Shown here one piece after another: positions 1 through 12,120 of a stretch of DNA of 64,000 nucleotides. The position numbers were made by a program, and so were the translations under genes. The notes beneath the pieces were generated by a model. The model was not told the origin of the DNA. It saw nothing but the letters and a program-made list of their open reading frames with translations, and searched no databases. This DNA is from Bathynomus jamesi. Lineage: Eukaryota > Arthropoda > Malacostraca > Isopoda > Cirolanidae. Numbering within the stretch: the stretch's first letter is position 1; each line of letters begins with the position of its first letter. Location of the stretch: the NCBI GenBank assembly GCA_023014485.1, contig JAJOZX010009456.1, positions 62,001 through 126,000 of the forward strand, in the 5' to 3' direction.

Positions 1-1315
1 TTTATACACCTCTATCATATCACCCCTTAACCACCTCCTTTTTAACATGTTTAGATATGCCAGTCTTTCCTGATATGTCAATTGTCTTAGAGAGGGGATC
101 ATTCTTGTTGCTCATTTCTGTACTTTTTCCAGTTTTTCAATATCTTGTATCAAATAGGGACTTAAATTGAATACAGTATTTGAGGAGGGGTCTCACATTA
201 TGAAATGTATAGTTGCTTTATAATATTGGGTGATTTGTATTCAATGTGTGTGTGCTTGAGATTGAGTTTAGCATTTGCTTTATTTCTGATTACCATACAG
301 TGATTTGAGGGTTTAAGTTCATTAGTCACAGTGATACCCAAGTCTTTCTCTTTATCATCATTTTTAATCCAAATTCCATTTATATTGTATTCAAAGTCTG
401 GATTTTTTTGGCCCAATATGCATAACCTTGCACTTATCAACATTAAATTTCATCTCCCACTTATCTGCCCAGGCTGTTACTCTAAGTCTTTTTGTATTGT
501 CATTGCTCCTGCTAGGCTGCTACTGACTTAACATTATGGCCTAATTTTGTATCATCAGCAAATTTTGAGGTTTTACATGATAGGCCCTTCTCTAGATCAT
601 TTATATAGACAACAAAAAGCAGAGGTCCCAGCACAGACCCCTGTGGGACTTCGCTCAATACGGGTCTCCAAGTAGACTTATTTCCATTTAGATGAACTCT
701 CTGTTTTCTGTTTCTCAGCCATTCTTCTATCCAGTCAACTATATGACCTCTTATACCATGGGCTCTAACTTTTACCAACAATCTTGTTTGAGGAACAGTA
801 TCAAATGCCTTTGCAAAATCTAAGTATACTATATCTACTGGCTCTTTATTGTCCAAATGCAATAGGACTCCATCATAAAATTCAATCAAGTTGGTTAGAC
901 AGGACCTTCCATTTTGAAAGCCATGCTGGCTATCATTTATAAGGTTGCACTCTTCAAGGAAATCAGTAACTTTACCTCTAATGATACTTTCGAGTAATTT
1001 GCAAATAATGGAGGTGAGGCTGATGGGTCTGTAGTTTTTTTGCCAAGTTTCTATTTCCTTTTTTAAAGATTGGAGCCACATTTGCTCTTCCAATCAGGAC
1101 TCTGGAATTTCAGTACATATCAATGATTTATTAAAAATAATTTCTAGTGCCTGTGCTATATTCCTTTTGGCAGCTTTTATGACTATTGGATGCATTTCAT
1201 CTGGCCCTGAAGATTTTTCCATTTTTAATTTATCTATTGCTTTTAGGATATCTAGTTTTGTTACCCTTAATTCATTTATTTCTCCTTGCTCAGACTTGAT
1301 CTCATGACCTCCCAA
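1..1315 (-). mobile_element. CR1-like LINE, 5'-truncated, broken reverse transcriptase
   Basis: The minus strand encodes part of a non-LTR reverse transcriptase. The segment at 1315-1094 holds the pre-RT region (SSGPDEMHP). After a frameshift, 1093-512 holds the palm: RPISLTSI, a YLDFAKAFDTVP block carrying the first catalytic Asp, a PQGSVLGPLLF block, and FADDTK carrying the catalytic DD. The C-terminal region continues through 443-1 in another frame (KDLGITVTNELKPS) and runs off the left edge. By family knowledge this is the CR1/L2-type layout. It lacks the endonuclease and ORF1 and has at least two frame breaks, so it is a dead 5'-truncated copy. Clade assignment is by motif memory only. 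Confidence 0.85.
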
Positions 1316-1358
1316 TCAGCAGTCCAGTGTCTCAACCACTAGGCTACCCAGGGTACAC
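1292..1358 (-). repeat. tRNA-derived SINE head (box A/box B-like)
   Basis: Read on the minus strand this stretch has a box A-like run (GTAGCCTAGTGGTTGAGA) followed about 35 bases later by a degenerate box B (GGTCATGAGATCAAGTC). The spacing and the GTGG-TTGAG pattern fit a tRNA-derived SINE promoter. It abuts the truncated 5' end of the CR1-like LINE, so it is either a SINE hit by the LINE or a template-switch chimera. It is not a functional tRNA: I see no closed acceptor stem. Confidence 0.5.
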
Positions 1359-1810
1359 ATTCATTTACCAACCAATTTTTAGTGTATAAGGATGGACAGC
1401 TGGGTTTACCTGCCATTACTGGGTTTTGAACATGGGGCTGGTGGAAGTTAATATTTACTAAATGCCATGAGCTGAACCTGTGATTTTAGTTGATTTATTC
1501 AAATTTGCTACTCATTTCTGGGACAAATGCTTATTTATAATAAAAATTATTATAAGATAATATATATAAATACATGCATTAGTGCACAAAGAATCATAAT
1601 TTTGGGATTTTTATAGAGGGAAATAGTGATGATGTCATATGACATAATTTGCTATGCATTACTCACATGTCCCACAATCCCATCTTCATGGGTTAGTTTT
1701 TCGAGGATGGCATTGTGTGAAGGGTGTGGTGTGACGTGAAAGCTGGTTCGCACCCCAGTTAGCAAATATCAGTCTAGGTGGTGATTCAAGCAAAAGGACA
1801 GTTAGGTTAG
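1359..1810. other. No gene seen
   Basis: This is AT-rich sequence between the tRNA-like head and the hairpin element. I see no coding motif, no RNA gene and no clear element end. Confidence 0.6.
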
Positions 1811-2085
1811 ATGAAGTCAAAAATATATTTTTCTAGTGTATTTTGGTGAGTAGTAGTAATATCAGTTTAGACGGTGATTCAAGCAAAAAGAAGGTTAGAT
1901 TAGATTAGATTAGATGATGTCAAAAATATGACCTTCATTTTCTGTGCAAATGGAAAGAAATATGATTTTTTGGACATTATTTCAATGTCCAAAAAAATCA
2001 TATTTCTTTCCATTTGCACAGGAAATGAAGGTCATATTTGAACACAGCACACCAAAATACATTTTTTACTTCAACTTCAGGTCAT
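1811..2085. mobile_element. Fold-back element with a near-perfect hairpin core
   Basis: The core at 1924-2039 is an inverted repeat. Arms of about 54-56 bases (from AATATGACCTTCATTT to GGACATT) pair with one mismatch and one single-T indel around a loop of a few bases. Weaker complementarity continues outward: AGTCAAAAATATATTTTT near 1815 against AAAATACATTTTTTACTT near 2060. No protein is encoded. It resembles a palindromic MITE. I found no convincing target-site duplication. Confidence 0.7.
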
Positions 2086-2489
2086 GGCATTTTGTAAATA
2101 ATTACTGCTGGTGGATTCATAGAGATGGGTATGTATACTTTAGTGTTTGAAATTATTTATACATTTAATATCAACAAAAAAATGTAAGCCTGAATATAAC
2201 TTTATTAAAAGTATTAAAACATATTACAACTGATAAATGCGCCATGTTGACGATGTAGCTGCTGCTTTGCCCGGTTAGGTCAACTGTTGCACCTTTGACA
2301 ATTTACCTTGAAGCGCCTCTGCCTCAAGGATGTGTTGCTCCCATGAAGTCTGCTCAGCGCCTCTTGAGGCGGGGCCATGACGGAGTTGCCACCCTTCTTT
2401 TCTCTTGCTCCTGCCATACGATTTGGTCCACTATTGAATTTGTGGGGCTGGTCTGGCAGAGGAATACCCTGGCACTGTGGGTTGGTCGG

Positions 2490-4990
2490 GTATGTTGGCT
2501 AAAAAACATGTTCGTGTTTTTTAAAAGTATCTACTGGGACTGCACTTGTATCTCTAAGGTACTGAGGCAAGGAGTTAAACAGGCGAGAACCCTGCCTAGA
2601 GATACTATTATATTGAAGGATTTGAATCTTTCTCAGACTGTTTGGTGGGAGGTGATGTTTTTGACACATTCTGCCAGTTCTTGTCGAGGTGGGCACAATT
2701 GGTTTGGTATTGAGGGCAACTAAAAGCCATTCTAGAATTTTCCAGGTGTAGATTAGGATGTATCTCTCAAACCACCTCTCTATGGAATAAAAGTCAAGGT
2801 CTCTGACCTATCCCAGTAGTTTAATTTGTTTTTACTCACCTGTTGCCCATCAGGTTGTTTAATATATGAGGTAAAGGTTCTTTGTAGGCCCTCAATTTTT
2901 TGCAATTCATTCTCTTTGTGGGAAATGATAATTGAGAGCAGTAGTCAATGCATGGAAGAACAAGTGATTTCCACAGGGTAAGCATGGTCATACTGTCCCT
3001 AGTTCTGAACGTCTCAATATATAGGCCTATCCTATTAGTTGTTTGCATGATGAGGTTACTTTGTCAATGTGCCTGTTGATTGTTGCATCTTCAGATAATA
3101 TAACCCCTAGATCCCTTAAATGATCATTTTGTACAATATCTTTCCTGTGGGTCCAGTGTAGTTGAATTGTTCTTTCAGGCATTTATTTGGTCCATACTTG
3201 ATTAGTTCAAATTTGTCTTCATTGAAGGCATATTGTTTGCATCTGCCATGCATATATAGTTTGTAGATCTTTTTGTAGCTTTACAGTCTTCTTTTTCTGT
3301 AATTGGTCTTAGTATTTTGGTATCATCCATGAATGACAGGAGAGAGCTTCCTAGGTTGCAGTTTATATTGTTTAGCATTATAATGAATAGAATTGGTCCT
3401 AGTACTGTACCATGCGGCACTCCACTAATCACTTCTTTTTCTATAGATTTTGCTCCATTTACAATTGTTATTTGTTTTCTGTCAGAGAGAAAGGCATGGA
3501 TCCATTTTCCTATTTTTCCACAAATACTGAGTTCTTTTAGTTTATGGAATAATATAGCATGGTCAACCTTGTCAAAAGCTTTTGCAAAGTCTAGACAGAT
3601 GACATCAACATTGTGGTTTTCTCCCAAATATTGTAGGATTGTATTGCAATGGTCTATAAGTTCAGTAAGACAGGATCTCTCTTGTCTGAAGCCATGTTGA
3701 AAGTCTTCTAAGAGATGTTCATTTTCTATAAAATTGACAATGTGGCTTTTCAGGACCTTCTCAAATATTTTGATAATATGGGAAGACAAGGATATTGGTC
3801 TATAGTTCTTGGCTTCCTTTCTTTTGCCTCCTTTGTAGATTGGGGTAATATTGCTTGTTTCATGATTGGTGGTATTCTACTGGTGTCTACTGAGGATCTC
3901 CACAGGATTTTCAAAGGCAGAGATAAAGTATGTTTGCATTCCTTAAGAATTTTGGCTCCAATTCCATTTGGACCAGGGTCTGAACTCCCTGGTAGCTCTG
4001 TTACTGTATTGCCTGTTGTATGTCTCTAGTGCTTATTTGTATATCTTCCAATAATGGTCTGTCTTGGTCATTTTCTTCTCTATCAAAAAATGCTGTAGTT
4101 TTTATTTTCTTAGCTACTACAGGGGTACTCCAGCTTAAAGCATATTGAGATTGTAGAATGTTTGCCATTTCTTGTAGATTAGATGTAAGAGTTAGTCCCT
4201 CTTTAGCAAGCAATGGGCCAATGCTCATTTGATAACTGCTTTGCGTTTAGCATAGCTAAAGAAGAAGAATTTGCTATTTTCTTTTATAGTGCCAGTAGCT
4301 TTGTTTCATTATCAATATTCTCTTTATGGTTGATTCCTTTATTTTAAGTTCTAACATCAGTATCTGTTTCCAGATGTCACTACGTCTTGTATCACTTAAT
4401 TGCTTTGTCAGTTGTTTAGATAGCTTTCTTCTCTTTCTCATAAGTGTCCTTCTGTATCTGTGTTCTTTTGTCAGGTGCTTCTTTGCAATATCATTTTTCT
4501 TTGGTGTGTGCTTGTATAATGCTGATGAGAGCAGGTATTGTATTTTACTCTGGCATTCTTCTGGTTCTAGGTTTTCTAATTCATTTTCCCAGTTTATTTT
4601 TCCCAGACAGTTATTTATTGATGTCCAGTCTGACTTGTGCAGGCTTAGGTCAGAGTATGGCAAGTCCATTTGGCATGGGTCTTGCTTACATTGTAGAGAG
4701 GACAAGTTTGTGAATATGTGCATGACATTGTGGTCAGAGTGTATAGTTGGTGTTATAACAATGTGGTCAATTGTAGTTATATTATTTGTCAGCACTAAAT
4801 CTAGGATATTATTTTTCTAGTTGGGCAGTGAACATGCTGTACTAGGAGGAGTTTTTCCATAAACTCATCCAGATGTTTTGATTTGGACCTTTCTGTCCCT
4901 GATTTCATACCACCATATTGGTTTCAGGTGCAATTTGGGAGATTAAAGTCTCCTGTAATGATTAAATCTCTTGTTGAGTCTACAATAGGG
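2490..4990 (-). mobile_element. CR1-like LINE with endonuclease and RT, broken
   Basis: A second minus-strand non-LTR element reads in order from right to left. The endonuclease tail includes a GDFN-type motif near 4950 (IITGDFNLPN) and a SDHNVMHI motif at about 4740. The linker is at 4228-4001. The reverse transcriptase at 3789-3202 shows CLDFAKAFDKVDH, GVPHGTVLGPILF and an altered FMDDTK catalytic box. A thumb fragment lies at 3048-2836 and the C-terminal block SRLFNSLPQYLRD at 2696-2499. At least four frame changes separate these parts. The element is truncated inside the endonuclease near 4990. Its C-terminal block resembles the fragment at 46212-46541, so they belong to related families. 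Confidence 0.85.
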
Positions 4991-5740
4991 TCATTCCATG
5001 TCAGTTCAATGGAATTTTGGGTAAAAAAAACCGTGACCATCACCAATTTTTTTGAGAATTGACACACTTATAGGTCTCGGTGAGAAAAACAGAATGGCAC
5101 TCGTTTCAACACTAGGTCATATGGTTCCAGAGATATGGCCATTCAAATTTTGTAAAAAAAAGGTCAATTTCCAAGGTCATACCATATTTCAACATGAAAT
5201 ATCTCAGCTCCTATTGCACTTACAAAGACCATTTAAACACTATTTAAAAGCTTTTAAGCAGATCTACAACTTTGTTTCTATTCATATTTTACCTCAGTGG
5301 TTAAAAAAAAAAGTTGATCTTATTTTTGACCTTTGACCTTGTGTAGGTCATTTGATGTCACAACCAATTTTTTTCTCCTTTCACCCAATTTTGGGTACAC
5401 ATGTCTATCTTAACCTAGAACAAGATTTTTAGTGTTGATTAAGTTAGTATAGATGCTACAGCCATTTCAGTTGACCATACCTACCTCCATTTTGACCAAG
5501 TACCTTTTTCCACCAAACTTTGGAGTGCCATTTCTTTGGAACCGTTTGAGCGAGAGTGTTGAGAAAAGTACCATTATATTTGTCTCACTGAGATCTATAA
5601 TGTCTGCTATTTTAAGACAATTTGCCTTTTAATATGTACATATTAAAATAACCTACTCCTTTAGTTTTACCAATTGAGTTATAAGAACCAATTCTTGTCT
5701 AGCTGGGTGAAACCATGAAAAAAGAGGCATCAACATAACT
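4991..5740. other. Non-coding stretch, probably repetitive
   Basis: I see no protein motif. The left edge carries a run beginning GGGTCATTCCATGTCAG, immediately beyond the truncated LINE. The text is rich in TGACCTT and AAAGGTCA-like runs. It may be an uncharacterised repeat, but no inverted ends or target duplication are visible. Confidence 0.4.
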
Positions 5741-6323
5741 TTATATTTAAAAAAAGGCAGTTATTAGGTATTTACAATATATTTTATGGAAGCCATTATT
5801 GTTACATTTATAATAATAATAACCCCCTCCCCGCGGGCGGTCTTTCTGGGGTGGATCGCCCGCGGGCTCCTGCCTCCATGTGGCGAGGGGGGTCAGCCGC
5901 GGCTGGGGGCCCTGCCGGGTCCCCGCCCGGTTGCGAAGTGGACTTTTAGAATACCCTGCTATCCTACAGCCCCCTCTTTCCTGTCTTCCCCTTTTACCCT
6001 CTTCCTTGCCCCCTCTGTTTTTTCTGCTTTCTCTGTTCACTTCGCGCGCCCCGTGGGCTGCCGGGGCTGGTCGCTGGGGTCTCGCCCCCATGGCCGGGGC
6101 CGGACTAAGTTGGCTGGTAGGGTGCCCAGGCCTGGGACCCTGGGGGGCCTTGGTCTTTGCTGCCGGCGGGGGAGAACTCTCGACGCTGCAAGGGCCCCTT
6201 TTGAAACGGGGGTACCTGCATGGGACGAGGCACCCACCCCCCGCCGGCGTGCGCTTGGTCCCTTGGGCCCCGGGTAATCGGTTCCCCGCGGCCCCGGGCG
6301 CGAAACTACAATAACAATTTTCT

Positions 6324-7470
6324 ATGGAAACACTTACAACTCTAATGGACCTCGTTGACCCCTCTTGTGCATCTGACCTCCCTCTGACTACCTCTTTGGA
6401 CCGTGGGTCTGGTAAGGGCAGTCGGCAGCCCTCGCCCACCCCGTCTGCTCTTCTTGCCGACGCCTCCTCTCCCTCTCTTCCCCAGGCTCGTGGCGCCGCT
6501 GCCCGACCCCCGCCAGTAGCGGATGGACCTGCAGTGGACCCCCCGACCCCTGGATCCCCCCATATTCCACGTCCCGATAGGGACCCACCTGCTTTTTCGC
6601 CCTCAGGTGGGAGGCCCGCGGCCCCGGTCGCCTCCCACTCGGTCAGGCCTCATCGCCCCCGGCCCCCTCGGCCCCTGGGGGACGTGGGACCCGACGTCGC
6701 CGTCCGCCTTTCGTCTTCTCGCCCCCTCGAAGTTCCGGTGGTGTTTGGCCAGACGGCTTCACTCGGCCTTAGGACGATGGACAAGTTCCTCGTCCTCCGC
6801 CCCTCCTCCTCAAGCCCCTCCCCACTAACCACGAACGTTTCTTTCGAGCGATCCATGGGAAGACGGGGACGGCGCGTTTTGACCTTCGGCCTCAGAGGGA
6901 TGGCTCCATTTTGATAAGGTCGCGTTCCTCTGCCGAAACCTCCTCTCTGCTCGCTATCCCGATGTCCTGGGCTGCGGGATCACGGTGACTCCCCACCCCC
7001 GCCTCAATCAGTGCCAGGGCACAATTTACGCTGCTCGTCTTCTACCCATCCCGGTGGAAGACCTCCAGATTGACCTCGCCTCCCAGGGTGTTGTGAGGGT
7101 GTACCGCTTTCCCGACAGATCGCGGTCCCCAACTGCCCTTCTCCTCGCCTGCTCCTCACTTTCGACTCACTGGTGCCCCCGTTTCGGTATTCTGGGGCTT
7201 TGGTGAGAGACGAGCGTGCGAATTCTCAGTACGACCATACGTGCCAGATCCTACGCGCTGTTTTCAGTGTAATAGGTTTGGCCACGTGAGCAGCTCCTGC
7301 CGTCAGCCGGCCCCGTTGTGTGTCCGCTGCGGCGGCCCTCCCCACCCCTTGCCCTGTACTGCTCCGCCTTCCTGCACCAACTGCCATGGACCACACCCTG
7401 CTTCATCCCGCTCTTGCCCATCCTTCCTCTTTGAAAGGAGGTTCGGGCCCTCTGTTCATCAGAGTTTCTC
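6324..7470 (+). pseudogene. I-like LINE ORF1 (gag-like, CCHC knuckles), frameshifted
   Basis: A Pro/Ser/Arg-rich N-terminus is open at 6324-6914. A following domain in another frame (6985-7206) contains GCGITVTPHPRLNQC and VYRFPDRS. A third frame (7241 onward) contains the zinc knuckles CFQCNRFGHVSSSC, CVRCGGPPHPLPC and a CTNCHGPH block. Three CCHC-type knuckles preceded by an RRM-like region are the usual nucleic-acid-binding ORF1 of I/Jockey-type LINEs. There are at least two frameshifts. The true start is uncertain; the Met at 6324 is the first in the open frame downstream of the GC-rich leader. Confidence 0.75.
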
Positions 7471-8454
7471 AGCGCTCGGGAGGCGCGGGAGCGGTTGCGT
7501 GGCGGCGAGGCCCGGCGTGGTGCCTCGTACGCCGAGGCTCTCCGTTCCCGGACCCCGTCCTCACCGGCGGTTCCCAACGCGCCTCCACCCACCGTGTCCG
7601 CTACTCCCAGTCCATCCTCTGCCGCCCAGCGGACTCCTACCGCGGCTCCCCGTACCACCAGCGCGTCCCCACGTGCTCCTCCGCGAACGCCGATGCTTCG
7701 TCGGCAACCCCCCCTGCCCCTTCTACGCCCTCTCCACCGGCGCCTTCGGCCACCCCCATTCCGGATCGTGACCCGCCGTCACCCACGCGGGCCGCACGAC
7801 GGAGGGATAGGGGCCGCAAGCGCCGCGCCAGTGGTGACCCCGAAAGGTTCGACGCCATAAGCCTCGCATCACCTTCCTCTCCTAAACACAAACGCCCCCT
7901 TCGCCCTACCGCCCCGGTGTCCTCACCGTCCCCACTGCGCAACCGTTATGCACGCTCCCCCCTGGGGTCCCCGTCGGCCCTCGTGGTGGAGGCTGAGATA
8001 CACCCCTCTCCGGCCCGGTCGATGGACCCACTGGAGGGGGAACTCGCCCGCCTGGTCGGCGTGGGTGGGACGTGCACGCCCCCGCGTTTGACCCGCCCCA
8101 TCTCTCTCCTCGACCTGCCAATGCCTCTGGGTGAGGTATTATTTTCCACTCCCCCTCGTAGTCCTGCCTCCCCCGCACCTCCGGTGAAGGGAGGGGCATT
8201 CTGGATACCTCTCACATCCCTTCTCTGCATCGCTCTCCCCCGGACGTCCGGGAGACTCCTCCTCTGGAGGCTTGCCGGCGTCTGGTTCCACATCGCCCCC
8301 TCGTCGGGGGGACCCTCGCCTTCGCCCTCGTTCGGCGTCCCTCACTGAACTCCGGGGCTTTCCGATTCCCTCTTTAATCTCGGGCCGCCCGATCGGCCCA
8401 CCCACCCCATAATCATCCTTTACGCTGACCTTCCTACCCCTCCCTATACCTCGC

Positions 8455-9110
8455 TCCTGCAGTGGAACATCCGCGGGCTCCTGGTAGGCCTCGAGAGTCT
8501 CTCCTCTCTCCTGGCCTCCAGGTGTCCGGCGTGTTTCTGCCTTCAGGAGACGATTCTGGGATCCCGTTCCCTCCCTCGAGTGTCCGGTTACTGCGGGCTC
8601 CCTTCCCCGCCTCTCGATGGGGCGGGGAGGGGGGGCGCCGCGGTCTTCGTGCACCGCTCCGTCCCTTTCCGCCCCCTCCCGCTCCGTACAGTCCTGCAAG
8701 CTGTGGCCGTGCGCCTTTTCTTGGGGCGCCAGCTCACGGTCTGCTCTCTTACCTCTCCCCTAACGTACGCCCTCCACCCGATTCTCTCCGTGACCTAATT
8801 CTCCAGCTTCCCCGCCCTTTTCTGATTCTCGGGGACTTCAACAGTCGGGACCCGGCCTGGGGGGACGTTTGCTCCACCTTTCTCTCCGGGACCCTTCTCT
8901 CCCTTATGGACGAGCTCGAGTTCACCTTTCTGAACGATGGCTCCCCAACCTGCCTTCACTCGGCCCATGACAGTTTCACCTGTATCGACCTTTCCCTGGT
9001 TTCCCTCGAAATCGTGACGGAGTTCACCTGGGAGGTCCTGCCGGATTCTTCCGGCAGTGACCATTTCCCAGTGTGTCTTACCCCGACCCGTCTCCTCCCC
9101 CCCACCTCTG
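8455..9110 (+). pseudogene. I-like LINE endonuclease domain, frameshifted
   Basis: The domain opens with LQWNIRGLL at about 8458, the usual start of an AP endonuclease. CFCLQETILGS (the catalytic Glu block) follows near 8550, then LILGDFNSRDPAWGD near 8820 and the closing SGSDHFPVCL near 9050. The motifs fall in more than one frame, with a shift near 8755, so this part is broken. By family knowledge this domain nicks the target DNA before target-primed reverse transcription. Confidence 0.8.
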
Positions 9111-9711
9111 TCCGCCCGCGCTGGCTGTTCGCCCGAGCAGACTGGGCCTCATACGCGAGGGGCACGGCGATCTCGCCATCAATTCCTGCCTTTCCCTCCG
9201 TCAATGAGGCCCTCGCCTTCCTCGAGAGTAAGATCCTCTCGGCTGCCGCCAGTTGCATCCCCCGTACCTCTGGCTCCCCCAGACCGCGAAGCGTCCCATG
9301 GTGGACCCCAGAGTGCTCCATGCCGTTCAGGAGCGGCGCCGTGCCGGCCGCCGCTTCTACCGGACCCGCCAGCTGGAGCACAAGATAGAATTTCAGCGCC
9401 TGAAGGCAGTGGCCCGTCGGGTCCTGAAACTGGCCCGGCGTACCTCCTGGCGGAGTTACGTGTCCGGGATCTCCTCCTCGACTGCCCCCTTGACTGTTTG
9501 GCGCAAGGTGCGTAGCTTTGAGGGGACCCGTGTCCCCCTCGACCCCCGGTGCTTCGGGTCGGGGACGACGAGTTCGTGTCCGATCCGGAGGCCGTCGCGA
9601 ACGCACTCGCGGCGCACTTTGCAGCCATCTCCAGTTCCGATTCCCCCCACTCCCCCGCGACCCACCGGAATTTCCACCTCATAGGAATGACCCCTATAAT
9701 CACCTCTTCAC

Positions 9712-11208
9712 ATGACAGAGCTTCGGGAGGCCCTCCGCCCCCGACGCTCCTCCGCCCCCGGCCCCGATAATATCCCCTATGACCTTTTACGGCATCTCCA
9801 CCCCTCTGCTCTCAGCTTTCTACTGGACCTCTATAACCGGATTTGGTTGGAGGGTTCATTTCCGGACCGATGGCGTGAGTCCATCGTCGTCCCCATCCCG
9901 AAGCCCGATAAAGACCCCTCACTCCCGTCGAACTATCGCCCCATTTCCCTAACATGCTGTGCCTGCAAGGTGATGGAGGCGATGGTCGCCTCGCGGCTGT
10001 CCTTTACCTTGGAGGCGAGTGACCAGTACCCTGCTACCCAGGCTGGTTTCCGGCGCTTCCGGTCTACCACCGACCCCCTCCTTCTCCTTAGCCATGACGT
10101 GCAGGAGGCTTTCTCCCGGCGTCAATTTGTACTCGCCGTCTTTTTCGACCTCCAGAAGGCCTACGATACTACCCGGCGGAGCGCGGTCTTCGACTGCTTA
10201 CGCTCCCTGGGTTTCGTAGGCTTTCTCCCTTCCTTTATTTATAACTTCTTGTCCGCCCGTTCTTTCCGCGTCCGCATCGGTTCTGCCCTCTCTGACCGCT
10301 TTCCGTTGGAGGAGGGTGTCCCTCAGGGTAGTGTCCTTAGCGTCTTGTGTTTCTCACTCGTGATGAACACAGTCGCTACGGTCCTGCCTACATCCGTTCG
10401 TAGCTCCCTCTATGCCGATGACCTGGCTATCTATTGCTCTGGCCGCCTCCCGTCTTTGGCTGAACGTCGGCTCCAGCTAGCCATCAATGCGGTGGTTCGC
10501 TGGGCGTCCTCGGTTGGCTATGCTTTCTCACCCTCTAAGTCTTCCAGTATGCTTTTCCGTCCTCGGCGCCTCCGTCTGTCGCATACCTTCGCTCTTACCC
10601 TTGCCGGCACTCCTCTTCCCCTCGTCCCATCCGTTAGATTCCTGGGTATGACCCTCGACGGATTTTTCGGTTGGGTTCCCCACCTTAGGCGGTTGCGGCA
10701 AACATCTCGCCGCACCCTCTCCCTTTTGGGTCATCTGTCCCACACGACCTGGGGGGCGGACAGGCGTACTCTGCTGCGCCTGTACACCTCCCTGGTGCAA
10801 TCCCGTGTCGACTACGGCTGTGTGGTCTACAGTTCCGCCTCCACTCCGGCACTCCGTATGCTGGATCCTCTTCTCCACCGTGGCCTTCGCCTGGCGTCGG
10901 GTGCCTTCCGCTCGTCCCCTGTCGCTAGTCTTCAGGTGGACTGTGGACACCCCCCCCTGGCCCTTCGCCGGGGCCTTCTCATGGCGAAGTGTTACCTTCG
11001 CATCTGCCGCCTCCCGAAGTCCCTACTCTTCTCCGCGATCTCCCAGGCGCTACCCGGCCTGACACGTGGCATTTCGCTGCCTCTCTGGCCGAGATTTCTC
11101 GTCCCTGGGGATCCCCCCACCCTCTATTCTGCCGTTCTCCTTCGATCTGTCGCCCCCCTGGCGGACCACCCCTATCTGCCGTTGCCAGGCGCTCCGTGGC
11201 CTGCGTAA
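9712..11208 (+). CDS. I-like LINE reverse transcriptase, open reading frame
   Basis: There are 498 open codons carrying all RT blocks. SSAPGPDNIPYDLLR is at residues 14-28 and NYRPISLTCCACKVMEA at about 78. FFDLQKAYDT carries the first catalytic Asp at about 145, and EGVPQGSVLSVLCFSLVMN follows near 203. YADDLAIY carries the catalytic DD near 239. SVRFLGMTLD and the thumb follow. The start Met lies inside the larger ORF2, which upstream continues in another frame after a break near 9700. The RNase H is downstream in a different frame, so this is an internal open segment and not a separate gene. Confidence 0.85.
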   Translation: MTELREALRPRRSSAPGPDNIPYDLLRHLHPSALSFLLDLYNRIWLEGSFPDRWRESIVVPIPKPDKDPSLPSNYRPISLTCCACKVMEAMVASRLSFTLEASDQYPATQAGFRRFRSTTDPLLLLSHDVQEAFSRRQFVLAVFFDLQKAYDTTRRSAVFDCLRSLGFVGFLPSFIYNFLSARSFRVRIGSALSDRFPLEEGVPQGSVLSVLCFSLVMNTVATVLPTSVRSSLYADDLAIYCSGRLPSLAERRLQLAINAVVRWASSVGYAFSPSKSSSMLFRPRRLRLSHTFALTLAGTPLPLVPSVRFLGMTLDGFFGWVPHLRRLRQTSRRTLSLLGHLSHTTWGADRRTLLRLYTSLVQSRVDYGCVVYSSASTPALRMLDPLLHRGLRLASGAFRSSPVASLQVDCGHPPLALRRGLLMAKCYLRICRLPKSLLFSAISQALPGLTRGISLPLWPRFLVPGDPPTLYSAVLLRSVAPLADHPYLPLPGAPWPA

Positions 11209-11269
11209 GGAGTCTCTTCTGCCGTCCTCCGGTCTTCTTTTCTGGCCCATCTTCCCGTCCATTCGGACG

Positions 11270-12120
11270 ACGTTCCCGTCTACACCGACGGCTCGCGCTC
11301 CCCTGCAGGTGTCGCGGCCGCCGTCTTCTCTCCGTCATTGTCACCTACCTCCCGGGGTATCCCCCTGCCGGTTCAGGCCTCCATCTTTCCGCGGAGCTCT
11401 TTGCCCTTCTGGAAGCCCTCCGTCTGGTATCGGGTTGTTCGCGGTCCTCCTGTACCATTTTTTCGGACTCGCTGAGCGCCCTTCAGGCGCTCGAGCGCTA
11501 TGATTCCCCGGACCCCCTCGTACGCCTTATTCAACAGGAGTACCATGTCCTGCACACCATTCACCGGATCCGGGTCACCTTCTGCTGGGTTCCCGCCCAT
11601 GTTGGTGTTTCCGGTAATGAGGCGGCGGACCGCATAGCCCGGTCCGCCGCCTCGCTGCCTCCCCTCCCCCGCCCGCTCCCCTTCTCAGACTATGTGCAGG
11701 TCTTTCGTTCCTTTTACGATCGCATGTGGCAACAGTCCTGGGACGATGCCACCGGAAATAAACTCTGGTCCATCCGCCCCGTCTGTCATATTGGGTGTCC
11801 TCTTTCCACCGCTCCAGACACAAAGAGGTCGTCCTTGCGCGGCTTCGCATCGGCCATACGCGCCTCACGCACGGCTATCTTATGTTCCGGCAGGAGGCTC
11901 CTCGTTGCGCCTCCTGCCAGTCGCCCCTCACCGTCTCTCACATCCTTGTGGAATGCCCCACCCTGTCGTCAGTACGTCGTCGCGCTTTCCGTTCCTTTCT
12001 GATTTCCCCCTCCCCGAACGTTTACGCCTTATGCTCGCTGAGAGCCCTCTCTTCTCGCTTGACCGTCTTTTCCTCTTCCTCTCCCAATCTCGCATCCTAT
12101 CTGAGCTTTAGGTGGCTTCT
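11270..12120 (+). pseudogene. I-like LINE RNase H and Cys-rich C-terminus, frameshifted
   Basis: VYTDGSRSPAG at about 11278 carries the first RNase H Asp. The frame then shifts to AELFALLEALRLV (Glu block), FSDSLSALQALE (second Asp) and VPAHVGVSGNEAADRIA (His/Asp block) through about 11645. After another frame change LTHGYLMFRQ, CASCQSPLTVSHILVECP appears near 11870-11960, a common C-terminal Cys/His motif of I- and R1-like elements. The shifts near 11360 and 11790 mean the product cannot be made intact. Confidence 0.8.

Noticed and set aside
5786..6314. Long open frames in several phases as genes
   Set aside because: GC-rich sequence gives overlapping open frames on both strands without motifs; most likely the LINE leader.
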